Shown in pieces: positions 34,474 to 46,207 of a stretch of 64,000 bases of DNA; positions within the stretch are counted from its first letter, which is position 1; each line of letters opens with the position of its first letter. Source of the DNA: Brachycybe producta. Taxonomy: Eukaryota; Arthropoda; Diplopoda; Playtdesmida; Andrognathidae. The stretch covers positions 4,413,501 to 4,477,500 of the forward strand of contig JAUPFP010000019.1 of the NCBI GenBank assembly GCA_036925085.1. The letters are read 5' to 3'. The notes beneath the pieces are model-generated. The model was not told the DNA's origin. It did no database searches and was given only the letters and a program-made list of their open reading frames with translations. The translations under genes and the position numbers were made by a program.

Positions 34474-34696
34474 AAGTTACTTGTGATTATAAAATTTGTT
34501 GTAAAAACACTAATTAACCATTGTGTTATCCGTCACATCTAAAGCTAAACAATAATAAATAGAAGGTTATGAAAGTTTCCCATAATTAAGTTACTTGTGA
34601 TTATAAAATTTGTTGTAAAAACACTAATTAACTATTGTGTTATCCGTCACATCTAAAGCTAAACAATAATAAATAGAAGGTTATGAAAGTTTCCTA
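34474..34696. repeat. tandem duplication of about 113 bp
   Basis: The segment aagttacttgtgattata through gttatgaaagtttcc occurs at 34474-34580 and again from about 34587, nearly identical. A young local duplication in the intron. Confidence 0.9.
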
Positions 34697-34807
34697 TGAT
34701 GATGGCTCTGAGCTGATTTCATGTGTATGGGAGACTGGGGTTAACTGTACCATGCAGTTACAAAATCACATACGCAGTAGGCCTACTTCAGTTACTTTAA
34801 CTGGGCT

Positions 34808-36680
34808 ATTATGCCTAGTTGTCACAACCTTCATGTAGCTCAGGCTAAGGACTCAGCCTATGTATAATGGTTGTGAGAACACACACTAGATAGTGGTCAA
34901 TGTCAAATGTAAGCTTTGGTTAAGTAGCCTTGGTTAACCATATGTAGCCTACACATTATTTAGTGTGAATGCAAGAAAAAGTTAACTTGATCGTACGCCA
35001 CCTGGTGGTCATAAATCTGAATAGAAAATGTCGTCATTCATTTTCTATTTCCATTGTTAGATGTTTCAGTCTATTTGTTAATTTTTTAAAATAATTTAAA
35101 ATTATCAATTGATCGTTATTTAATAATTACTTATTTGCATAAACTATAAATCATCAACCTACCTACAATTAAAATACGTTGCATTTAGTGTGTTGAATGA
35201 AGACACATGCAATTCAGTTTTGTTAGTATGGACAATATCAGCCATTTTTCCTCTAATTATGTATACATCATGCAGGCTACACACATGCACAATGTCCACA
35301 CATAATGGCCAGTGCCAAATTTGTAAAAATGAAATAAATATGCTGTAGTCAGCGCCACCTTTAGGAAGGTCGCAAAGCCCATATGTAGCTGCTCACATGT
35401 GAACACAGTCGTTTATGCCTAGTTCTCACAACCTTCATGTAGCTCGGGCTAAAATAGCCTTGGCTAAACGACTGTGTTCACATATGAGCAGCTACATATG
35501 GGCTTCGTGACCTGCCTAAAGGTGGCGCTGACTACAGCATATTTATTTCATTTTTACAAATTTGGCACTGGCCATTGTGTGGACATTGTGCTGTGTATAG
35601 CCTGCATAATGTATACATAATTGGAGGGAAAATGGCTGATATTGTCCATACTAACAAAACTGAATTGCATGGGTCTTCATTGAACACACTAAATGCAACA
35701 TATTTTAATTGTAGGTAGGTTGATGATTTAGAGTTTATGGAAATAAGTAATTATTGAATAAAGATCAATTGATAATTTTAAATTATTTTAATAAATTAAC
35801 AAATAGACTGAAACATCTAACAATGGAAATAGAAAATGAATGACGCCATTTTCTATTCAGATTTATGACCACCAGGTGGCGTACGATCAAGTTAACTTTG
35901 TTTTGCATTCACACTAAATAATGTGTAGGCTACATATGGGTAACCAAGGCTACCTAACCAAAGCTAACATTTGACATTGACCACCATCTAGTGTGTGTTC
36001 TCACAACCCTTATACATAGGCTAAGTCCTTAGCCTGAGCTACATGAAGGTTGTGAGAACTAGGCATTAGCCAAGGCTATTTTAGCCTGAGCTACAAGAAG
36101 GTTGTGAGAACTAGGCATAAGGGTTGTGAGAACACACACTAGATGGTGGTCAATGTCAAATGTTAGCTTTGGTTAGGTAGCCTTGGTTACCCATATGTAG
36201 CCTACATATTATTTAGTGTGAATGCAAAACAAAGTTAACTTGATTGTACGCCACCTGGTGGTCATAATTCTGAATAGAAATTGGCGTCATTCATTTTCTA
36301 TTTCCATTGTTAGATGTTTCAGTCTATTTGTTAATTTATTAAAACAATTTAAAATTATCAGTTGATCTTTATTCAATAATTACTTATTTCGATAAACTCT
36401 AAATCATCAACCTACCTACAATTAAAATATGTTGCATTTAGTGTGTTCAATGAAGACTCATGCAATTCAGTTTTGTTAGTATGGACAATATCAGATCTAT
36501 ACACAGCACAATGTCCACACATAATGGCCAGTGCCAAATTTGTAAAAATGAAATAAATATGCTGTAGGAGTGCCACCTTTAGGCAGGTCACAAAGCCCAT
36601 ATGTAGCTGCTCACATGTGAACAGTCGTTTTAAGCCAAGGCTATTTTAGCCCGAGCTACAAGGAGGTTGTGAGAACTAGT
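34808..36680. repeat. three copies of one repeat in +/-/+ arrangement
   Basis: The unit is about 545 bp, from gttgtgagaacacacactag to gctcacatgtgaacacagtcg. Copy 1 is at about 34868-35411 (+), copy 2 at about 35464-36010 (-), and copy 3 at about 36120-36626 (+). Each contains ccacctggtggtcat and aatggccagtgccaaatttg. The junctions are short copies of ctagttctcacaacc and agctcgggctaaaatagcc. Copies 1/2 and 2/3 can each form a hairpin with arms of about 500 bp. It is non-coding and probably a MITE or foldback unit that inserted into itself. Confidence 0.85.
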
Positions 36681-36689
36681 GTTGCTTCT

Positions 36690-37939
36690 ATTTCCTTTAA
36701 GTTTTAAAGGAAAGCAATTTAGTAATTTATGAGGTTCGCTTAAGTCATTTAAGACTTTAAAATAAAAGAACAATTCAGAATTTTTTGAAATAACATTTTA
36801 TTAATATTTTTATTATTATTCCCTCAATCCCATTTAAACCTTAATACAAGAAAAACCCTTTGATATTAAAAATCTGTTAAAACATAGTAACCCATTACCA
36901 AAACCAAGAAAAATAAAAAATACAACCCAATACAAAATAAAAACACATATACAACTTACAAACACTGGAACATGATGAACTTAATACAAGGTTCCCAGCC
37001 AATTCTTTTGGTTTCAACTATGAAGACCCAACAGTAACTTTGTGTGGAAAACCCAAGTGGGAACCAGCTCAAAGTTTGTGGGGAAACGACACAGTGCCCA
37101 GCAGAATGATGGATAAATCTTGTGTTAAGTTGTTTGTTGATGAGGTAGACAAATGAAGTGAGGTAATTCAAAAGAAGCTCAGAGGCTTTCTCTGTTCTGC
37201 TCAAATTTGAGCTCTTTTTATTCAGTTTTGGAGGGGCTAAACTCTACCTCATGAACCCATGTTATTGGTTAGTTTCATAATAATTTTTATAATAATATAA
37301 AAAATTATACCTAGAATATATATAAAAATAGTGGACATATACGAAAAAGTTAAAAAAAGAAGACCCTAAGCTATAGCTAACAGTTTTTCTAATCCCCAGT
37401 ATATTATTACAGAGTTAGTTTAAACCATAAAAAACTGTCTGGCTAAAGAGACATAAGAAAATTGTCATTTACCCTCCCCCTTACTGATTGTATAAGAAGA
37501 CATTGTATAAAAAGTAGAAAGAGAGAGAGAAAAAAAAAAACTTAAAAAATCATCTTCCACCCTAAGTGTATATATAAAAAATTACAGCCCTAAACCATTG
37601 CAATAACTGAATAAGATAATAAAACTAGTTTTTTGTTTGAAAATTGAGAAAGAGGAAAGAACTTAAAAAAGTTAATACATGTAAAAAATAAACACAAAAA
37701 ATAGTGAGGGGTAGTTTTTAAGTGGCTCATTTTATGTCTCGCAAAAGTTTGTTTTGAGGGGAGAAAAAAAGAAAAATATAGTGTCATTCATAAAAAATGT
37801 TATGTAAGCCTATTGCTTCCATAACACTAGGCACTATAAGTCGGAACCTCGTATGGCAGTCATTTCATCATGCTTGTGGTCACTTTATGTACATGTAGTA
37901 GTAGTTCAATTTTGTATCTCTTGTTTTCTTCATTGCCAG
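36690..37939. other. end of intron 4, nothing recognised
   Basis: Very AT-rich with homopolymer runs. The minus-strand frame at 36956-37204 has no recognisable similarity. Confidence 0.5.
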
Positions 37940-38074
37940 ATGCATATGAGGCAGAACAACTTATGAAAGAAATGGACATTCATTCAGTTACTGGACTATT
38001 TAAACTTTATCTACGAGAATTGCCAGAAGGGCTGTTTACAGATGACTTGTATCATAAGCTACTGGATGCTTTTT
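37940..38074 (+). CDS. abr/bcr: abr/bcr exon 5 of window (RhoGAP core)
   Basis: This 135-bp exon starts after cattgccag and ends before gtaagc, phase 1 on both sides. It encodes EAEQLMKEMDIHSVTGLFKL followed by YLRELPEGLFTDDLYHKLLD. The segment LYLRELPEGLFTD is the conserved RhoGAP block containing the K..LR.LPEPL signature; here the usual second proline is glycine (LPEG rather than LPEP), a small but noticeable departure. Only 77 bp separate it from exon 6. Confidence 0.95.
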
Positions 38075-38151
38075 GTAAGCGTTTTTTATTTCTTTTCTAT
38101 TCTACTAATACTGTTACAACTAACTTGTGGTGGGTGTTTTGTTTTATACAG

Positions 38152-38257
38152 GCATGAGTAACAGTGAGAAGAAGAGCAGGGAACTGCTAAAACTATTTCA
38201 ATCTTTGCCTTCAATCAACAAAGAGATTGTATTGTATCTCATCAATCATATGACAAA
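38152..38257 (+). CDS. abr/bcr: abr/bcr exon 6 of window (RhoGAP helices)
   Basis: This 106-bp exon follows ttttatacag and precedes gtatgt, entering in phase 1 and leaving in phase 2. It encodes SNSEKKSRELLKLFQSLPSI followed by NKEIVLYLINHMT, matching the helical segment LxxLLxSLPxxNxxTxxFLxxHL of RhoGAP domains. A solo LTR begins only 59 bp after the exon end, inside the 20.9-kb terminal intron. Confidence 0.94.
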
Positions 38258-38316
38258 GTATGTTGGAATATTTATATTTACTTTTTCGTTTGAATCATAT
38301 GTCGAAATCTAAATAT

Positions 38317-38921
38317 TGTAACACTCCCGTATTCACACAGCCCTCAGAAAGACTTTTGAGTTGCCATTTGGAAGTGTCCGTTGAGTGTCAATACTTATGT
38401 ATTTCGCTCTCTTGGCGGCTGTGTTGATATTTAAGTACCAGGGACACAAGGGTCGGTACCTCAGGAGTCCAGAGGTAGAGAACGAAGCTTGTGAACTAAC
38501 CTTACAGATGGTCCCAGTTCAATATCATCCGATGTATTCGCATTTAGTCTAGTGGCAGCTGTAAGTCAGAGTCCCACGTCCCAGAATTAACTGAAGTCCA
38601 CACATGAAATTTTAATGAAAATAACGTATCTTTATTAAATCAAAACGACTCGCTGGATTGAGAGACGGTCATACGTACAAGATGAAAGTTATAGCTCTAG
38701 ACGGTTGTAGACTACTGGTTAGACTGATCTCTCTCAATCCATGGTCCTTAATTTATACTAAATATAGCGCTATAACAGCTGTTTAATAACACAAAGGCTC
38801 CAGGTGTGTCTCAATCCATGGTCCTTAATTTATACTAAATATAGCAATATAACAGCTGTTTAATAACACAAAGGCTCCAGGTGTGTCCAAACCTCTTAGA
38901 CACACCAGGACCTGAATAACA
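38317..38921 (-). repeat. solo LTR with ATAT target duplication
   Basis: A 605-bp segment from TGTAACACTCCCG to CTGAATAACA, flanked by ATAT (38313-38316, 38922-38925). On the minus strand it starts TGTTATTCAGG and has a TATA box (agtataaattaagg) and AATAAA (about 38631), then ends GTGTTACA. A 78-bp direct duplication (38732-38887) doubles the TATA-containing part. The ATAT duplication is low-complexity, so the border is less sure than for the other solo LTRs. Confidence 0.7.
38732..38887. repeat. 78-bp tandem duplication carrying the TATA region of the solo LTR
   Basis: The block tctcaatccatggtcctta through ggctccaggtgtg occurs twice head to tail with a couple of differences (gcgctataac versus gcaatataac). 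Confidence 0.9.
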
Positions 38922-39560
38922 ATATGTAAAATTCAACAATAAATAAATAATTTAGAATGACTTGAAACACTAAACGATTAATTACTATTTTGTTTCGCTC
39001 CACAGGTTCTTTTTTTAGTCAAGAGTTCTGCATCATCGATTCAACCAGGATGAGTCCTGTTTGAATCGACGATATAGGGTGCAGGGAGGTGTCGTCTTGA
39101 TGACCCTCCGACCACCCCAAGCATAAGGATTAGATACCTGTCTATTAAAATAGTTGATTATACAGGGCTCTCATAAATAAACGAATATCACTATTCGTAA
39201 TTGATGGCGTTTTCTAGCACAGTTCAACAGTAAATATACATGAACAGGTGCACATACAGTAATGCACTTATTCTTAATGCAAGTTTTCAACTTAACTCTC
39301 CACCACACATCAGAATATTCTTTTTAGCGGTCTTTTGACACCGGAGATGTTTCTTTATTAGGAATTCCATTGAAATAAAATAAATAATTTCCGCAACAAC
39401 TTTAAACAGTCTAAAAGTAAATTAAGCACCATACCGTACACATGCGTGCTAGTGTCACCTAGTAATGTGAAAACAAATGAAAGTAGGGGAAGTTACTGTT
39501 GTTTTCAATGAGGACAAATAACTGATCGATGAGAAGGAGGGAGTCTTATCTGGCCTCATA
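38922..39560. other. intron sequence, nothing recognised
   Basis: A short inverted repeat (gattcaaccaggatgagtcc and tgtttgaatcgac) lies near 39036-39070; otherwise unremarkable. Confidence 0.45.
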
Positions 39561-39561
39561 G

Positions 39562-39780
39562 ATTATAACGAACCCAACTTCAGGGGAATAGAATCTGTTT
39601 TAGGTATTTCCATTTGATCTTTTGGACGAATTAAAAGTGGTTAGCTATTCCACTTATTCTACTCTGGTTCGGGAGGAAAAGAACAAACTAGTCCTTCTTA
39701 TTTCCTCACAAGTTCCTCTTTTATGAATTTTTACAGCTTTTAGGGATATTTAGCTGTCTGTTACTTCTCAGGCTTCCCGC
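39562..39780 (-). repeat. LTR fragment, family of 19370-20258
   Basis: On the minus strand it ends aagttgggttcgttat and contains tagtttgttcttttcctcc, aligning with the 3' parts of the LTRs at about 20050-20258 and 58600-58816. It is cut off on the right by fossil 2. Confidence 0.55.
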
Positions 39781-39865
39781 GCTCGGGTCGTCTCCAACTT
39801 ACCGTCACGGTAAGTTGGAGAAAAACTTGCCGGGGTTTATTGTAGCGCCCAGCGGGGTCGTTACA

Positions 39866-40620
39866 ATTGGTGGAGGCACTGGGTAGCGCTACCGCCAGCC
39901 TCTCTTGTGCAGTCGGTAAGACCGGAGTCGTGACTACGCCGGTAGAAATGCTGAAAGCGGCTGAGGGCGTAGTAGTCCGGTGAAGGACCGTGGGATACCG
40001 TGGTGGTCACCGGGGAAAGCCCTAGGCTATCAATAAGTAGGACGGTGGGCACGGTGGTTGACCGTGCAATACCATCTGAACGCGGGGTAGTGGTACTTTG
40101 ACCGTTTATTGTCCGTGGGACAGGGGGTACACCGTGGAACTACGGCGGAAACCCGTTTATGGACAGGTTTACCGGTGATATACTGTGGGACACGGACCGT
40201 TGTTCGTGAAACCGGCTTAGGGTCAGGTTTTACCGTAAGTAGACGGTGGTTACGGACTTTTTCCGTGTATCACCGTTCGAACACGGTAAACAGGTGATTT
40301 CACCGTTGGTGGACAGTAGATTACGGACCGTTGTTCGTGTATCTCCGTTTGAGGACGGTGGAAGGTCAATTTTACCATAAGTAGATGGTGAATAACGGAC
40401 TTTTGTCTATAGATCACCGTTCGAACACGGTAAAAAGTACTCCAACCGTGAATTTAACCGTGGGACACAGATTTTTATCCGTGACACCATGGTTATTTAC
40501 GGTCCTGCCGCTAATTGTCGTTGTTTTGCAGACTTTTGTCCGTAAATTCACCGTATTTTATGGTAGAGTTCCCTCCAAATAAGTGGTGGCCATTTCTGCC
40601 CGTGTTTCCACGGATGAAAT
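39866..40620 (+). repeat. hairpin-repeat leader of fossil 2
   Basis: Repeated units with acggac..ttgttcgtg, acggacttttgtc and caccgttcgaacacggtaaa occur at about 40190, 40250, 40330, 40395, 40465 and 40530. Organisation is the same as in fossil 1. Confidence 0.8.
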
Positions 40621-40999
40621 CGGCCAAGACCCTGTTTTCCCGATGTCTGGTCGGGGAAGCGGTTTATTGGAGGGTTTGGAGCTGTGTTCCCGCACCGTCG
40701 GCTGTGGATGTCAGCCAGTGGGGCAGCACCCGGCTGGGGGTGCTGTTGGCGGGAACGGACACGGTGATTCCACGGAGGAAGGTGCCATAGGGGGTGTTCC
40801 TACGGACCAACTTCTAGCCGGAGACTGTGATGGTGCGACCGCACCGTGGGAGCAATGTCACCGGTGGAGCACCGTTGGATGGTGAAGTAGGGGTTGCTCT
40901 GACCCCGGCTGGGACAGGTGACGGCCGATGGCCGTCCTGTTAACCTCTACCGCCTCCCGTCCAGGACGGGAGGTGGTCTCTTATGTGAAGAGGATGTGT

Positions 41000-42260
41000 G
41001 GTCCCGGTCAGGTGCCAGTTCGGTGGACATGGCATCATGGTTGGCATCGATGACCGAAGAGCAACTCCGGTGGGTTGCCCGTGGGATTGACCGCCTGTGG
41101 TTGCAGGGCGCAATCCCCATGGAAGGGCAACCGGAGTTCTCACTGTCACCTGTGCACCAGAGTGATGCACAGAGGGGGCGCCACCGGCTCCGGCTGAGCG
41201 GCTGCCTCCAGGGGGAGGAACTTGGATTACTCCTGTGGGAGTTAGTCGGGAAGTTCCTTTGGCCATTCAGCGACCAAGGGTCCACCTGGTGGATCCCACG
41301 GATGCTGGGCCTAATGCTGATACTTCGGGGAACCGGAGCAGGGCACCACGGCGGGTAAGTACCGTGCCGTGGACCTCTGCACCGGCCGTCCCGTCGGAGA
41401 TCCAGGTGTTTGGGTTCTTCAACCCGGTTCACTCGTTCATTCGGTTTGATGGACGAGAGGACATAACGCCTTTTCTCCAGCAGTTCGAAGCCAAGGCTCG
41501 GGCCCAACGCTGGACAGATTAGGCCAGGTGCAACTTCTTTACGTACCTGCTGGATGGTCCGGCTGAAGAACATTACGCCTGTTTGGTGAAGTTCAAGCTG
41601 AACCTGACCTGGCCGGAGCTGAGGCAGGCTATGCTTCACCGCTTTGGAACCAAGAATCAGGCTCAGGCCTGTTTCGACTGTTTCGAGGCAATGAAGCAAG
41701 GGCCTGCGGAATCGCTTCAGGCATTCTACTGGTGCTTTATTGAGCTGGCGGAACGAGTTTTTCCTGGTGAGGACGAGTCTTGTCGACTCCTCCGGTACAA
41801 GAAGAAACTGCAGCCGGAGATTCTCAGACCTCTCTGGGGATCGAAGGCCGAGACGGTAAGGGACTTTACCGCTGAGGCAATGTTGGTTAAGGCTGACATG
41901 CTCACGGCGGGAGCGTTACCTGCCCGTACCTTGACGGTACCAGCGACCAAGGCTGCGGCCAAGGCCTCTGGTGCTGTGGCACAGCCCAAGGGCTCTGCTA
42001 CGTCTGCTTCTACCTCTTCGGGTGCGAAGGCGGTGGCACTGTCCAAAGCAGACGGAGCTACTGCTAAGACCGCAGGGCAGAAGGGTAAAAAGACGAAGCG
42101 GCGGAGCCAGGGTGGAAATAAGTCCACAGTGGCCCCGTCAGGGTCCGGCCAACCGGCTGGTGGTGGAGATCCTACTCGTAGGCAACCAGGTCCATGCTTT
42201 CGGTGTAACCAAATGGGTCACCTTAAGAAGGGACTGTCCAAAGGCTGTTGCCCAATGACA
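41000..42260 (+). pseudogene. gag region of fossil 2
   Basis: Recognisable retrotransposon gag features: FGFFNPVHSFIRFDGREDIT and QQFEAKARAQRWTD near 41410-41520, then FYWCFIELAERVFPGEDESC near 41730, a basic alanine- and lysine-rich linker, and a CCHC-type knuckle (CFRCNQMGHLKK) near 42195. The same blocks occur in fossil 3. Broken. Confidence 0.85.
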
Positions 42261-42479
42261 GGTTGCCTGAGTATCACCGGGCGAAAGCCCAGTGATGCGG
42301 TACATGCCGGGTCTTGCACCTGTGGTACTGCAGGGGTCCGGGAGTATCTGTCCACCGTAATTGATTGACAGATGTTCTATCTGCCTCTTGCCAGGGACGA
42401 TGGTGCGCCCTCGTCAAAACGGCACCGATCGCTGCAGAACTGAGCTGCAGGCAACCGGTAAAGCTTAAAAACTCAGGTG

Positions 42480-45400
42480 TCCGGCAATGCCAGCGAAGTA
42501 AGGAAGGGACGTACCTTCGGGCAGTGTCCAGATACGTGGGTATCCTGCATGAAGCATGGGTGCCTCTGGCTAGGTCTGCGGACCCGGAGATTACCCGTTA
42601 GGTGTTTCCAGAGCCATGCCCCACACTGGAAGCTGCACTATGCCGGCTGGAGAGCTGGGTGGCACCTTTCTTCCCTAATGGTGGGGACGAAGGTCCGAAT
42701 GGTACAGGCATTACGAGGGCTTTGAGTGTTGGTGCACCCATGCTGTCGCCCAGGCCTGGTAGGTCTCCTGGTTTGGAGACCAGTACCCAGACCCCTGAGC
42801 ATCCGGTACGACCGTCCCTTGTGGACGGGAAGACGGATGAGGCTCAGAAAGTAATGACGGGCAGTGACGGTTGCCCATGCCAGAATTGCAGAGCCGTGCG
42901 TATTTGCGTGGGGCACCACGTGTTCTGGTGTCGATGGATGGTCGGCTGGTTGAGTTGATCGTCGACACCGGTGCCGAGGTTTCGGTTATGAGCATGTCGG
43001 TGGCACAGGAGATGGGGTTACCGGTGCATGAGATTAGCCTCTCCTCATGCCTGACGGGCATGAGCGGGTACTCCATCTAGATAGGAGTCGTGTACGTGGA
43101 CATGGCAAGCCACGGGAGGTCCATACATATCCATTTTCTCTTCATTGAGGGTGAAGGAGAAGCCATTATAGGTGTTGACCTGGCTTCTCGGTTTGGGTTG
43201 ATGTTGGACGTCGTGAGCCGGAAAATTTATTTCCGGGAAGACATCTGGACTGCACATCCAGATGCTCTTCATGACGCACTGGCCGATCAGGCTTTGCAGG
43301 GTACTTCGGTACAACTTCTGAACTCGTTGTTGGAGGCGTTGGCGAAGCTTCACGATTCTGTGGAGCCTCTGCTACTCCCTCCCTTCGGGATACCGGGAGC
43401 TTGCCTGCAGAACCTGGTAAGGTGGATGGGTGGGTCGAGATTGTGTCACCTGAACTCGCCGAGACCAGTTCTCCAATTATTAGTGGGGAAGTTTGTTCCC
43501 TGCGACTGTTGGAGAATGTCTGGTTATCAGCTCATGAGCGGAAGGTAGTTCCCGTGAGCTTGGTAGAGCATGCTGGTCCTGGACAGCTGCTTCTCGTTGA
43601 GCCCCATCGTAAAGCCTTAGGTGGTCGTGGCCACCCTAGTGGTGGGACTGGATGGTCCATCTAAGTTGAGAGGGGGAGACCCCACTTATAGAGATGGCCA
43701 CCCATGGGGGCCACTTGTCAAACACACCATTGATACCAGTGGGTTACCTCTGTGCGGGAGGGATTGCAAAGAACCGCTCCGGCGGCTCGTGCAATTGAGA
43801 GAGAAGAGGTAGTGAAGATGTTGGATGCAGGGGTGATCCAACCTTCACATAGTCCCTACGCGAGCCCTATCTTGCTTGTTTGCAAGAAGGATGGTGGCTT
43901 TCGTTTTTGAATGGACTATTGGCGACTGAATGCCCAGACAAAGGTGGATCAGTACCCGTTACCTCGCATCGATGATGCCCTCGATTCACTTGCTGGAGCG
44001 AAGTATTTTGCAACCCTGGACCTTGCTAGTGGTTACTGGCAGGTCAGGATGGCGGAGCAAGACATTGAGAAGACAGCATTCATTTGCTCTCAAGGTCTGT
44101 TTGAGTTCCGAAAAATGCCTTTCGGACTCTGCAATGCTCCTGCCACAATGCAAAGAGCGCTAGACCTCTTGTTGGCGGTACATAAGTGGGAGAGCTGCTT
44201 GGTGTACCTGGACGATATTATTGTCTTTGGAAGCACCTTTGATCAGTTTCTTGAATGCTTGAGTACTGTCCTGAGAAGAAATGTTTCTTCGGTTTTGACA
44301 AGGTCAAATATCTCGGTCACATTGTTAGTGCCGAGGGAGTTGCTCCGGACCCGGGACTTGTGAGAGCAGTCAAAGAGTTCAGTGTCCCTACAACAGTGAC
44401 CGCCGTCCGAAGTTTTCTTGGACTGGCCGGCTACTACCGTAGGTTCATTAAGGACTTCGCCAAGGTCGCAAGACCACTCCATGACCTAACCAGGATGGGT
44501 GCGTCCTTTGACTGGTCGGAGCAGTGTGGTCTAGCGTACGAGCGGTTAAAGCAAAGCAAAGTGCAAGTTAACCGAAGCACCGGTGCTCACCATGTATGAT
44601 CCACGTAGTGAGGTGTTAATTCACACCAATGCTAGTGGGTACGGTCTAGGTGTCGTAGTATACCAGAAGTTACCTGAGGACAAGGCTTCTCGGGTTCTGG
44701 CCCACGCTAGCCGTCTCATGAAGGGACCGGAAACACGGTATAGTGTCACCGAGCAGGAATGCTTGGCGATCATGTTTGCTGTGGGTAAATTCCAACCTTA
44801 CATCTTTAACCGGGACTTTGTGATCGTAACTGATCACCATGTGCTCTGTCATTTGCAGACTGCCAAAAACCTGCAGGGCAGATTGGGGCGTTGGCAAATG
44901 CAGTTGCAGGAGTAGCGGTATAAGATTCAGTTTAAGAAGGGGAAACTTCACGAGGATGCTGACTGTCTGAGTCGGTATCCGGTAAATGAAGTTGTCGATC
45001 CTTTACCTGAACACATCGAGGCAGACGTGGGTGAGGTAATTTCCCGGATCCGGTCTGAGGTGGATTGGTTTAAGGAGCAGGCCAATGACATTTGGTGCTC
45101 CAAGATGCGGATTCAGCTCCGCACCGACCCCGACTCGAACTTACGATTCAAGTTTGTGTTGGCAGGCAAGTTGTATGCCATCAAATCCATTCAGGATCGT
45201 ACTAGAACTGTGTTCGTGGTGCTGAGGTCGTGTCAAGCCTTCTGCTTGCGGAAGTTGCACGATAGCTCCGAAGCTGGTCACTTCGGAGTGTACAAGACAT
45301 ACCAACGGTTATGTACTCATTTCTACTGGTTAGGTATGAAACGTGACATGGTGGAGTATGTTAATTCATGCTTGGTGTGTCAAAGGGTACGACAGTTCGC

Positions 45401-45950
45401 AAGAGCTCAAGGGTTCTTGCAACCAATAGTTCCAGAGTACCCAGTTAATGCCTGGGGAATGGACTTCGTTGGGCCTTTTCCTGTGTCTGTGTGTGGAGTC
45501 ACCTATGTGTTGATCATGGTTGACTATTTCACCCGGTACGGCGTGGCGAAGGCAATACGAAGGGCTACGGCCGCTTGTGTTGTCAAGTTCCTGAAAGATG
45601 AGATCTTGTCCGTGTTTTTTACACCGACAACTCTCATCTCGGATCGTGGTTCCCAGTTCTGCAGCAAAGTTTTGCGAAAGTTCAGGGAGTGCTATAATAT
45701 AGCACAGCACCACACGACAGCATACCATCCGCAAGCCAGTGGGCTTACCGAGCGTACGAATAAAACCGTACTGGAGACCATCAAGCATTACCTTGATCCC
45801 CTCAAGGACCAACGTGACTGGCTTGAGAAATTACAGCCCGCGGTGTGGGCCTACAACACTGTGGTGCAAGAGAGCACAGAGGTGTCTCCGTACCAATTGT
45901 TGTTTGGCCGCGATTCAAAGTTTGGGATTGATAATCTCCATTTCTAATGG
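42480..45950 (+). pseudogene. pol region of fossil 2
   Basis: The protease motif DTGAEVSVMS is near 42965. The reverse transcriptase shows [37 protein letters not shown] and YLDDIIVFG (43920-44360), then FLGLAGYYRRFIKDF (44416). RNase H carries the AGYGL-type block and SVTEQECLAIMFAVGKF (44620-44915). Integrase (45027-45947) has H..H..C..C residues ending CLVCQRV, then WGMDFVGPF, LISDRGSQF and TTAYHPQASGLTERTNK. Broken, but more of the integrase is continuous than in fossil 1. Confidence 0.88.
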
Positions 45951-46207
45951 TCCGGTCCGCAACTTGCCTGACCAGCAAGCTGTGGAGGAGCGTGCTCGTC
46001 AGAATTTGTCGGCCGCTCAGAAAAAAGAGCCGGTACGATGATGGCCGGGTGAAGCCACCTCTGTACCAGCCTGGTATGAAGGTCTGGATGAGGGATCTGG
46101 CTGGTATGCTCGGCCAGGCTAAGAAGTGGAACTTCGCGTACAAGGCTGAACTGGGTACGGTGGTCCGGCAGATTTCCGACCTAGTCTAAGAGGTAGAATT
46201 CGTAGAT

